Below are positions 7,799-15,403 of a stretch of 64,000 nt of DNA, one piece after another. Below the pieces are notes generated by a model that did not search any database, had not been told where the DNA came from, and worked only from the letters and a program-made list of their open reading frames with translations. Each line of letters opens with the position of its first letter. The stretch's first letter is position 1. Location: NCBI GenBank assembly GCA_025964625.1, contig JAOPYL010000182.1:1-64000 (forward strand), in the 5' to 3' direction. The DNA is from Actinoallomurus sp. (GTDB lineage: Bacteria > Actinomycetota > Actinomycetes > Streptosporangiales > Streptosporangiaceae). Position numbers and translations under genes: made by a program.

Positions 7799-9616
7799 CT
7801 AGTCGACGTCGGCGCGATCGCGGCCGGCGAGCCTCGGGTAACCGGGGCCACGGTCGAAGAAGGGCGCCGGGCCGCGTTCGGCGCGCATCCGGGCGCGGAG
7901 CGCGGAGGTCGCCGCCAGGTCGGCCGCCGGCTCCACCGCATGATCCGGTCCACCGGCGGTGAGGACGACGCCGTAGTCGTCTCGCGCACCCTCGGCCGAC
8001 ACCTTGCCGTCTCGTACGTCGGCCGCCACCTTCTCCGGCGGACGGTTCAGCGGATCTCCCCAGCCGCCGCCTCCGGTGGTGCGGATCCGGATGACCTCTC
8101 CGGCGCGTACCGGCTGGTCGTCGATGAGCCCCTCCATCCCACGCCCCTCGATCTCGACGCGGAACGGCTGTCCGGCGCGCCCGCCGTTCACTCCCCAGCA
8201 GGACAGGATCGACCGGTCGGCGATGGACATGTAGTGCGCGTCGCGCAGCATGCGGATGTGCTTGTCGTAGCCAAGGCCGCCGCGGAACTCGCCGGGGCCG
8301 CCGGAGTCCGCGGCGAGGCCGAGGCGTTCCACCCGGAACGGCCAGCGTGCCTCGGCGAACTCGACGGGGATGTTCCTCGAGTCGGGCACGACGTGGATGG
8401 TGTCCTCGCCGTCGGCGTAGTAGCGCCCGCCGGACCCGCCACCGAGCACCTCGCGCATGAGGTACGGCTCCGGGTCGTCGCCGTAGACACCGGTGTAGCG
8501 GATGGTCTCCTGGTCGGCCGGCATGCGGCCGCCGGTGGCCTTGGCCAGCACCCCGGCGAGGACGCCGAGCAGCCGCAGGATGACGAACGTGCGGGCGTTG
8601 GTGGGCGCCGGGAAGATCGGGGTGAGCAGGGTGCCCTTCTCCGGGAACCGCATCTCGATGAGCGGCACGACGCCCTCGTTGACGTCGAGCTCGGCCATCC
8701 GCTCGGGAGTGTCGGCCAGGTTCCGCAGCACGGGCGCCAGCCATTTCTTCAGGAACACCCCGTCGGAGTAGTCGCCCGCGTGGTTGATCGGCCCCTTCGC
8801 CTGCGGAGACGTGCCGGTGAAGTCGATGAGGATCTTGTCCGTGGTCTTGGTGAGAGTGATCCGCTGGGCGTGCAGCCTCGGCGGGTCGACGCCGTCGTGC
8901 TCGGCGTAGTCCTCCCAGACGTGGGTGCCATCGGGGATCTTGGACAGGATCTCCCGGCGGAACGTCTCGGTGGTCTTGTCGATGATGGCGTCGAAGCAGT
9001 CCTCCACCGCCCCGCGCCCGTACCGGGTGAACAACTCGGCGAGACGCCGCGCGCCCATCAGGCAGGCCGAGCATTCGGCGTCGAGGTCCCCGGCGAGCGA
9101 CTCGGGCATCCGCGAGTTCCGGGTCATGATGCGCAGGGCCGCCTCGTTGGGCACCCCCTGGTCCCACAGCTTGATCGGGGGGACCATGAGCCCCTCCTCG
9201 AACGCGCTGCGCGCGTGCGACGGCATGGAGCCGGGCACCGCCCCGCCGATGTCGTCGTGGTGCCCGAACGCCTGCACGAACGCGGCCACCTCGCCGTCGG
9301 CGAACACCGGCACCGTCACGCACAGGTCCGGCAGATGCCCGATGCCGCCCTCGGACAGGTAGACGTCGTTGTGGAAGAAGACGTCGCCGGGCCGCATCGA
9401 CTCCAGCGGGAAGTCCCGGGCCACCGGCTGCACCAGCGCGGAGTACGACCGGCCGGTGAGCTTCCGCAGCCTGCGGTCATGGATGCCGGCCCGGAAGTCG
9501 TGCGCGTCGCGGATCATGGGTGAGCGCGCGGTGCGGGCGATCGCCGTCTCCACCTCCCGCTCGACCGAGCCGAGCGTGCCCTCCACGATCTCCACGAGTA
9601 CGGGGTCGGCCTTCAC
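7799..9616 (-). CDS. hyuB: Hydantoinase B / oxoprolinase family subunit
   Basis: Partner subunit of ATP-dependent cyclic amide hydrolases (N-methylhydantoinase, 5-oxoprolinase) and of related acetone/acetophenone carboxylases. The 605 residues match the HyuB layout: GDVFFHNDVYLSEGGIGHLPD near residue 80, the AFGHHDDIGGAVPGS histidine-rich block, IDFTGTSPQAKGPIN, and a glycine-rich TGGGGWGDP near the C-terminus. The GTG start at 9616 overlaps the hyuA stop (GTGA), so the two subunits are co-translated. A cyclic ureide such as hydantoin or dihydropyrimidine would suit the nitrogen-catabolic island, but the ring is not identifiable from sequence. Confidence 0.9.
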   Translation of the reverse strand: MKADPVLVEIVEGTLGSVEREVETAIARTARSPMIRDAHDFRAGIHDRRLRKLTGRSYSALVQPVARDFPLESMRPGDVFFHNDVYLSEGGIGHLPDLCVTVPVFADGEVAAFVQAFGHHDDIGGAVPGSMPSHARSAFEEGLMVPPIKLWDQGVPNEAALRIMTRNSRMPESLAGDLDAECSACLMGARRLAELFTRYGRGAVEDCFDAIIDKTTETFRREILSKIPDGTHVWEDYAEHDGVDPPRLHAQRITLTKTTDKILIDFTGTSPQAKGPINHAGDYSDGVFLKKWLAPVLRNLADTPERMAELDVNEGVVPLIEMRFPEKGTLLTPIFPAPTNARTFVILRLLGVLAGVLAKATGGRMPADQETIRYTGVYGDDPEPYLMREVLGGGSGGRYYADGEDTIHVVPDSRNIPVEFAEARWPFRVERLGLAADSGGPGEFRGGLGYDKHIRMLRDAHYMSIADRSILSCWGVNGGRAGQPFRVEIEGRGMEGLIDDQPVRAGEVIRIRTTGGGGWGDPLNRPPEKVAADVRDGKVSAEGARDDYGVVLTAGGPDHAVEPAADLAATSALRARMRAERGPAPFFDRGPGYPRLAGRDRADVD

Positions 9617-11640
9617 GCCGTCACCACCAGGTTGCCGTGGCCGTCCATACGGGCGGTGAAGCCCGGATGCAGCGGCAGCGTGGACCCGAACTCCTCGATC
9701 ACGGCGGGGCCCTCCAGGACGTCGCCGGGTTCGAGGCGCTCGCGCGCGTAGATCGGAACGTCGGCCCACGAGTCGAAGAAGACCCGGCGCGTCCCCGTAC
9801 GGGCCCGGGCGGCGTCGCCGTCGCCCGGCGGACGTTCCACCGGCTCCGGCCGGGTGATGGGACCGATGCCGGAGACACGCAGGTTGACCCATTCGACCGG
9901 CTCGTCGCGGTGGCAGTAGCCGTACAGCCGCTCGTGCGCGTCGTGGAAGCGGCCGGCCACCTCGCCGACGTCGACGGCCCCGACCGGGACGCTCACCTCG
10001 AACGCCTGACCGCAGTAGCGCAGGTCGGCCGAGCGCACGTAGCGGTGCTCGGTGAACCCCTGCCGGTCGAGCGCGTACGCGGCCTGCCGTTCCAGCTCCC
10101 CGTACACGTCGCCCAGGGCTGCCGGATCGGGCTCCCGCGTGACGTACGTCCGCACGTAGTCGCTGCGCACATCGACCGTGAGCAGCCCGTACGCGGACAG
10201 GTTCCCCGGGTCACGCGGCACGATCACGGACGGCAGCCCGAGGATGTCGATCAGCCGGCACACCAGCAGCGGCCCCGAGCCGCCGAACGCCACCATCGGG
10301 AAGTCCCGGACGTCGAGCCCGCGCTTGACGGTGATCTGCCGGATCGCGTTGGCCTGGTTCCAGGCGCTGATCTCCAGGATGCCGGTGGCACACGCCTCTG
10401 TCTCCAGGCTCACCTCGGAGGCGAGCTTGGTCAGGCCGTCATGCGCCGCGCGTACGTCGAGGGGGATCTCGCCGCCGAGCAGGTGCGGCGGGATGCGGCC
10501 CAGGTGCGCGTGCGCGTCCGTCACGGTGACATCCGATGCGCCGTGGCCATAGCAGAGCGGCCCGGGGTCGGCGCCCGCCGAGCGCGGCCCGACCTTCATG
10601 GTGCCCTCCGGAGAGATCCAGGCGATCGAGCCGCCGCCAGCGCCGACCGTGACGATGTCGATCATCGGGATCTTGGAGGGATAGCGGCCGACCGTGCCCT
10701 CGGTGGTGAGGGTCGGCTCGCCGTCCAGCACCACCGCGACGTCGGTCGACGTCCCGCCGCCGTCGAGAGTGATCAGATCCCTGTGAGGGTGCCCCCGACC
10801 CGGCTCTGCCGAGGTCGGGGGCACCCTCACAGCGGAACGCGCGACGAAGGCGGCGCCGAGCGCGCCTGCGGCCGGGCCGGACAGCACGGTCGTGATCGGC
10901 TGGTTGACGACCTCGCCGGCCGACAGGACTCCCCCGTTGCTCGTCATCACGTACAGCGGGATCCCGCCGAGCCGTCCGGCGATGCGCGCGATGTACCGGC
11001 CGATCGTGGGCTTGACGGCCGCGTCGACGAGGGTGGTGACCGACCGTTCGTACTCGCGGTACTCGCGGAGCACCTCGTGCGACAGCGACACGACCGCCTC
11101 CGGATGTTCGCGGCGCAGCACCTCGCGCATGGCCAGCTCGTGCGAGGGGTCGGCGTACGCGTGCAGGAAGCAGACGCCGATCGCGTCGACGCGCTGGTCG
11201 CGGAACCAGCGCGCGGCGCGGACCGCGGACTCCTCGTCGAACGGCCGCACCTCGGCGCCCGTGTGGTCGAGCCGGCCGCCGACCGTGCGTACCCGGTGCA
11301 CGGGGACGAGCCGCGGCGGCTTCACCCAGAAGTAGGAGTTGCCGTAGCCGTCCGGGACGCTCTGCCGGGCGATCTCGAGGAGGAACTCGAAGCCCTCGGT
11401 GGTGATGAAGCCCAGGTCGCCGACACGGCCCTCGAGGAGCTGGTTGGTGGCCACCGTCGTGCCGTGGCAGACCGCCGCGATGTCGCCGCCGCCCAGCCGG
11501 GCGATGCCGGCCATGAAGCCCTCGGCCGGGTCGCCCGGCGTGGAGGGCGTCTTGGTCGTGACGATCTCGCCGCTGTCCTCGTCCACCGCGACGACGTCGG
11601 TGAACGTGCCGCCAGTGTCAATGCCGATCCTGATCGTCAT
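9613..11640 (-). CDS. hyuA: Hydantoinase A / oxoprolinase family subunit, with in-frame palindrome insertion
   Basis: ATPase-like subunit of the HyuAB enzyme, 675 residues. The N-terminus IRIGIDTGGTFTDVV carries the phosphate-binding loop of the actin/hexokinase-like fold; HGTTVATNQLLEG, SNGGVLSAGE, TVLSGPAAGALGAA and DGGGTSTDVAV follow, and VAFGGSGP lies in the C-terminal half. Between AAFVARSA and LITLD, where family members have a short turn, this protein carries extra residues (about 270-287) encoded by a 52-bp perfect palindrome at 10781-10832. The insertion keeps the frame and sits just before a catalytic-core strand, so the protein may still work. It is coupled to hyuB. Confidence 0.9.
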   Translation of the reverse strand: MTIRIGIDTGGTFTDVVAVDEDSGEIVTTKTPSTPGDPAEGFMAGIARLGGGDIAAVCHGTTVATNQLLEGRVGDLGFITTEGFEFLLEIARQSVPDGYGNSYFWVKPPRLVPVHRVRTVGGRLDHTGAEVRPFDEESAVRAARWFRDQRVDAIGVCFLHAYADPSHELAMREVLRREHPEAVVSLSHEVLREYREYERSVTTLVDAAVKPTIGRYIARIAGRLGGIPLYVMTSNGGVLSAGEVVNQPITTVLSGPAAGALGAAFVARSAVRVPPTSAEPGRGHPHRDLITLDGGGTSTDVAVVLDGEPTLTTEGTVGRYPSKIPMIDIVTVGAGGGSIAWISPEGTMKVGPRSAGADPGPLCYGHGASDVTVTDAHAHLGRIPPHLLGGEIPLDVRAAHDGLTKLASEVSLETEACATGILEISAWNQANAIRQITVKRGLDVRDFPMVAFGGSGPLLVCRLIDILGLPSVIVPRDPGNLSAYGLLTVDVRSDYVRTYVTREPDPAALGDVYGELERQAAYALDRQGFTEHRYVRSADLRYCGQAFEVSVPVGAVDVGEVAGRFHDAHERLYGYCHRDEPVEWVNLRVSGIGPITRPEPVERPPGDGDAARARTGTRRVFFDSWADVPIYARERLEPGDVLEGPAVIEEFGSTLPLHPGFTARMDGHGNLVVTA
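10781..10832. repeat. 52-bp palindromic element, copy 1 (inside hyuA)
   Basis: Left arm CTGTGAGGGTGCCCCCGACC (10781-10800) and right arm GGTCGGGGGCACCCTCACAG (10813-10832) are perfect 20-bp inverted copies around a 12-base loop that itself holds a 4-bp inverted repeat (CGGC/GCCG). A second 52-bp element with the same ends lies at 17891-17942. It encodes an in-frame peptide insertion in hyuA. No target duplication or transposase is visible. Confidence 0.85.
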
Positions 11641-11716
11641 GGCACTGTGTCTACCCGGCCGGTCGACCCGGGGGAATCGTCGAGTCATGCCAACGGGCCG
11701 GCCGTTTTTCGGCGGA

Positions 11717-12331
11717 CTACACCTGGGCGGCGACCTCGCGCAGCGCGTTCTCGAAGAACTCGGCCGACTGCGCGCCGGACACCGCCCACGTGCCCTCGAA
11801 CACGAAGAACGGCACACCGCTCACGCCGGCCGCCCGCGCCACCTCGAGCTGCGCCGTCACCTCGGCCTCGCCGTCGCCCGCGGCGAGCATCTCCGCCACT
11901 CCGTCCAGTCCGGCCTCCGCGGCCAGCTCGGCGAGGGTCCCGTGGTCGTTGAGGTCCCGCCCTTCGGCGTGGTACGCCCGGAACAGCCGCCCCACCACGG
12001 CGTCCTGCACGCCAGCCTCGCCCGCGAGCGCGATGACCCGATGCGCGTCGCGCGTGTTGACCTGGATGGCCTTCTCCGGCTCGTACGGCAGGCCCTCGGC
12101 GGCCATCAGGCCACGCATCCGCTCATGCATCTCGGCGACGCGCTCGGGCCCGCCGAACTTCTCGGCCATGCTGTCGACGGCCAGGCCGCCGCCGGCCGCC
12201 CCGGGGTCGAGCTGGTACGGCCGCCACGTCACCTCCACGTCGCCGCCGAACGCACCGGAGGCGGCGGCGAACCTGGCCCGCCCCAGGTAGCACCACGGAC
12301 ACACGACGTCGGAGAAGATCTCGATGTTCAC
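11717..12331 (-). CDS. DsbA-family protein, FrnE-like
   Basis: A thioredoxin-fold oxidoreductase of the FrnE/2-hydroxychromene isomerase-like branch. The N-terminus reads VNIEIFSDVVCPWCYLGRARF, with the C-P-W-C redox motif about residue 11, and the conserved cis-proline segment GVSGVPFFVFEG lies near residue 175. There is no signal peptide, so it is cytosolic, as usual for this branch. The GTG at 12331 gives 204 residues and puts the start directly before the first strand; an ATG at 12364 would add 11 residues. It is divergent from the FKBP gene. The substrate or partner is unknown. Confidence 0.83.
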   Translation of the reverse strand: MNIEIFSDVVCPWCYLGRARFAAASGAFGGDVEVTWRPYQLDPGAAGGGLAVDSMAEKFGGPERVAEMHERMRGLMAAEGLPYEPEKAIQVNTRDAHRVIALAGEAGVQDAVVGRLFRAYHAEGRDLNDHGTLAELAAEAGLDGVAEMLAAGDGEAEVTAQLEVARAAGVSGVPFFVFEGTWAVSGAQSAEFFENALREVAAQV

Positions 12332-12442
12332 AACGGAGGCAAACCCGCCGGGCCAGGGCGGCATTCCGCCTCGCGGGGTAATCGTTCTCGGGCATCGCTA
12401 GGCTGGACACGTCCAGACATCGTCCATATCGAAAGACTTCCC

Positions 12443-12817
12443 ATGGCGCTTGAGCGACCCGAGATCGACTTTCCCGAGGGCAACCCGCCCGCCGACCTGG
12501 AGATCACCGACATCACGGTCGGCGACGGCGCCGAGGCCACGCCCGGCTCGAACGTCTCCGTGCACTACGTCGGTGTGGCGCACTCGACCGGGGAGGAGTT
12601 CGACGCGTCGTGGAACCGCGGCGAGCCGCTGAACTTCCCCCTGGGCGGCGGCCGTGTGATCCAGGGCTGGGACCAGGGCGTCGCCGGAATGCGCGTCGGC
12701 GGGCGCCGCAAGCTCGTCATTCCGCCCCACCTGGGCTACGGCAACCGCGGCGCCGGGGGCGCCATCAAGCCGGGCGAGACGCTGATCTTCGTCGTCGACC
12801 TGGTCTCCGTCAACTGA
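12443..12817 (+). CDS. FKBP-type peptidyl-prolyl isomerase
   Basis: A single-domain, cytosolic 124-residue FK506-binding protein that catalyses cis-trans isomerisation of X-Pro bonds. The full FKBP fold is visible: VSVHYVGVAHSTGEEFDASW, the FPLGGGRVIQGWDQG active-site segment with the conserved Trp, and VIPPHLGYGNRGAGGAIKPGETLIFVVDL at the end. The length equals the small actinobacterial FkpA/FkbP type that lacks a signal peptide. The ATG at 12443 precedes a typical MALERPEIDFPEG opening. A strong hairpin follows the stop. Confidence 0.93.
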   Translation: MALERPEIDFPEGNPPADLEITDITVGDGAEATPGSNVSVHYVGVAHSTGEEFDASWNRGEPLNFPLGGGRVIQGWDQGVAGMRVGGRRKLVIPPHLGYGNRGAGGAIKPGETLIFVVDLVSVN

Positions 12818-12834
12818 CGCCCCGGTGTCCCTGA

Positions 12835-12870
12835 GCGGCCTTGGCCCGGCGACCGCCCGGCCAAGGCCGC
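12835..12870. terminator. Hairpin terminator after the FKBP gene
   Basis: GCGGCCTTGGCC (12835-12846) and GGCCAAGGCCGC (12859-12870) form a perfect 12-bp stem with a 12-base loop, directly after the FKBP stop and before the end of the convergent CoxG-like gene. Its position suits a terminator for both genes. The U-tract is poor, as is common at this G+C. Confidence 0.65.
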
Positions 12871-12886
12871 CTCGTTCTGTCGTCGC

Positions 12887-13516
12887 CTATCGCCGCTGCG
12901 CGCGGCGGGCCAGGGCCCAGCCGATCCCCACTCCGGCCAGGGCGACGAAGCCGCCCACGCCGAACGCCGAGGCCATGGCCCACGCGTCCGACGGCGAACG
13001 TGCGGGTACGACCTTCACCGCCCGGTGTTCGGGCTCCCCCTGGGCGGCCGCCGCCGGAACCGGCACCGGAGCCGGCAGAGGTCGCGTGAGAGCCAGCTCG
13101 ACCGCGGCGAAGAACTCTCCGGCCGTCTTCTTGCCGACGCTCGCGAGCATCCGCTGCCCGACGCCGCCGATCATGCCGCCCACGGTGGCGTCGGCGTCAT
13201 AGTCGACGCGCGTGCCGCCGTCGGCCTCGGACAGGCGTACCCGCACGGTGGCGTCGACGGTGCCGGGCACACCCTGACCACGGGCACGCAGCGTGAACGC
13301 GTGCGGCGGCTCCGGATCGGACAGCGCGACCTGGCCGGCGTACGTCCCCTTGATCGACGCCACTCCGGCCCTGATCGTCATCGCGTAGGTGTCGGGGGCC
13401 ACCTCGTCGAGGCTCTCGCAGCCCGGGATCGTACGGGCGAGCACGCGAGGATCCTGCAGGGCCTTCCACACCTCCGGCACGGGCGCGGCGACGCTGACGC
13501 TGCCATTGACCTTCAT
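12887..13516 (-). CDS. CoxG-like SRPBCC protein with C-terminal membrane anchor
   Basis: A START/Bet v 1-like lipid-binding fold (residues 1-150) opening MKVNGSVSVAAPVPEVWKAL with LARTIPGCESL, the signature of CoxG-type carbon monoxide dehydrogenase-associated proteins. A Pro/Ala-rich linker (about 150-175) and one hydrophobic helix followed by ARRAQRR form a membrane tail. CoxG members tether or serve molybdenum hydroxylases at the membrane and have been linked to quinone delivery. The start has a near-perfect AGGAGGT site. The gene lies about 1.9 kb from the Mo-hydroxylase operon with unrelated genes between, so a link to that enzyme is likely but inferred. Confidence 0.82.
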   Translation of the reverse strand: MKVNGSVSVAAPVPEVWKALQDPRVLARTIPGCESLDEVAPDTYAMTIRAGVASIKGTYAGQVALSDPEPPHAFTLRARGQGVPGTVDATVRVRLSEADGGTRVDYDADATVGGMIGGVGQRMLASVGKKTAGEFFAAVELALTRPLPAPVPVPAAAAQGEPEHRAVKVVPARSPSDAWAMASAFGVGGFVALAGVGIGWALARRAQRR

Positions 13517-13833
13517 CGGCCTACCTCCTGTGAGAGCCCGACACTAGAAAACCCCGGGCGCGAGGCGAATGGCAACATCTGCCGAGCACCCCGGCAGCGC
13601 TTTGGCAGCCGGACGCCCGATCTCACCACGCGTCCTGGCAGATACGCGAACGAAGCCCCTGAGCCGTCTGCCCGCCACGCCGTCTGCCTCCCGTCTCCCG
13701 CTCTCCTGTCTCCACGAATGGCACTGCCTGCCGGGTCAAGACATGTCAAAAGTATGAATGAAACCATAGGAAATGCTGGATAGATCCAGACAACCTGGAA
13801 CCTCAGGCAACCCGACCAGGAGAGGCTTACTCG
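13517..13833. other. Intergenic region upstream of the deacetylase (317 bp)
   Basis: This stretch separates two divergent genes. Its right half (about 13735-13790) is clearly richer in A and T than its surroundings and should hold the deacetylase promoter. I see a good ribosome site AGGAGAGG at 13818-13825 but no convincing pair of promoter boxes, no RNA gene and no repeat. Confidence 0.5.
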
Positions 13834-14691
13834 ATGGTGCTTCGTCCGCCGGCCCGGACCGCGACCGCGACCGTTCTGGCGGTGCTCGCCGTGGGAGGCC
13901 TGGCGGCATGCCGCGCGCACAGCGCGGCTCCACGGTCCGCGGGCACCACTCCCCCCGCCGCCGCCGCGGCGCGCCACCGGCCGTCGAACGCTCCCGGAGA
14001 CGCCACGCCCTCGGCGACGGCATCCGCACCGTCCTCATCGCCGTCGGCCCCGCCGAGACCGTCCGTCTCACCACTGCCGACGTCCCAGGCGGCCGGCGCG
14101 CTGCCGCCGGTCATCGGGCGCATCCCGGTCAACGACAAGGTCGTCTTCATCACGATCGACGACGGATGGGAGAAGGACGCCGACTTCGTCCGCCTGGTCC
14201 AGCAGCGCAAGATCCCGCTGACACTCTTCCTCGCGAACATGGCCATCAAGAAGGACTACGCCTACTTCCGCGGGCTTCAGCAGGCCGGGGCGGTCGTGGA
14301 GGACCACACGATGACGCACCCGTACCTCCCCAAGCTGTCCTACGCCCGGCAGAAGCAGGAGATCTGCACGGCGGCCGACATCTACGCCAAGCAGTACGGG
14401 GCGAGGCCGACCCTCTTCCGGGCCCCGTACGGCGCCACGAACCACACCACGCTGCGCGCCGCGAAGGACTGCGGCATCAAGGCCGTGTTCTTCTGGCGTG
14501 AGGTCGTCAGCAACGGCCGGATCGCCTACCAGCTCCCCGGCGGCCTGCACCCGGGCGACATCGTCCTCGTGCACTTCAACCCGAACATGACGGCGGACTT
14601 CAAGCGGATGCTCCACACGATCCAGAAGCAGGGTTTCAGGCCCGCCGCCGTGAAGGACTATCTCCCCGCGACCTATTTCCAGCAGCGATGA
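13834..14691 (+). CDS. Polysaccharide deacetylase lipoprotein (NodB domain)
   Basis: A secreted, membrane-anchored carbohydrate deacetylase of 285 residues. The signal peptide ends in a lipobox LAAC, with C26 the lipidated cysteine. A Ser/Pro/Ala-rich spacer covers residues 30-90, then the NodB domain follows with its metal and catalytic motifs: TIDDGW (D109/D110), H158-T-M-T-H162 and RAPYGA. These are the motifs of peptidoglycan or chitin deacetylases; the domain is short, and the polymer acted on is not certain. The ATG at 13834 has an AGGAGAGG site 8 bases upstream. It stands alone, followed by a decayed SDR gene. Confidence 0.88.
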   Translation: MVLRPPARTATATVLAVLAVGGLAACRAHSAAPRSAGTTPPAAAAARHRPSNAPGDATPSATASAPSSSPSAPPRPSVSPLPTSQAAGALPPVIGRIPVNDKVVFITIDDGWEKDADFVRLVQQRKIPLTLFLANMAIKKDYAYFRGLQQAGAVVEDHTMTHPYLPKLSYARQKQEICTAADIYAKQYGARPTLFRAPYGATNHTTLRAAKDCGIKAVFFWREVVSNGRIAYQLPGGLHPGDIVLVHFNPNMTADFKRMLHTIQKQGFRPAAVKDYLPATYFQQR

Positions 14692-14775
14692 CGCGGCGGA
14701 TACCCGCTTGATCACGGCGCCCGCCGACCTCGCGGAACATCATGCGTCGGGCGTCTCGCCGGTAAGGAGCATTGC

Positions 14776-15403
14776 ATGACGGGGAGCGAGCGGGTCAAGG
14801 CCGTCGCGGCCGACCTGTCGAGCGCCGAGGACGCCCAGGCACTGGTCGACGCGGTCCCGAGCGCCGACATCCTGGTGAACAACGCCGGCATCTTCGAGGC
14901 CACGCCGGTGTTCGAGATCACCGACGCCGACTGGCTGCGGTTCTACGAGGTCAACGTGCTCGCCGGTATCCGGCTCGCCCGCCACTACGTGGCCGGAATG
15001 CGCCGCGGCGGATGGGGCCGGATCGTGTTCATCAGCAGCGAGTCGGCGTTCCTCGTGCCGACCGAGATGGTCCACTACGGCGCCACCAAGACCGCGCAGA
15101 TCGCCGTTGCGCGGCATGGCCCAGGAGCTGGCCCGGACCGGGGTGACCGTCAACTCGGTCCTGCCCGGGCCGACACGCACCTCCGGCGTCGAGGCGTTCG
15201 TCGCCGGCCGGGTGGGAGCGGATCTTCCGTTCGAGGAGGCGGAGCGGCGATTCATCGCCGAGGAGCGGCCGAGCTCTCTGCTCGGCCGGCTGGCCCGCCG
15301 AAGTCGCCAGCCTCGTGCGCTATGTCGTCTCCGAGGACGCCTCGCGACCACCGGCGCCGCCCTGCGCGCCGATGGCGGAGTCATCCCCACCCTCATTCCC
15401 TGA
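14776..15403 (+). pseudogene. Decayed short-chain dehydrogenase/reductase
   Basis: An SDR-type oxidoreductase remnant. The reading starts beyond the NAD(P)-binding TGxxxGxG motif, which is missing, but NNAG, the catalytic Ser region FISSESA and YGATK (Tyr-x-x-x-Lys) are present in frame 1. Near 15105 the homologous reading moves to frame 2 (RGMAQELARTGVTVNSVLPGP), near 15295 to frame 3 (EVASLVRYVVSED), and near 15350 back to frame 2 (TTGAALRADGGV). Three frameshifts plus loss of the N-terminus make it non-functional unless the sequence has errors. Its end overlaps the end of the convergent Mo-hydroxylase large-subunit gene by 11 bases. Confidence 0.85.
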
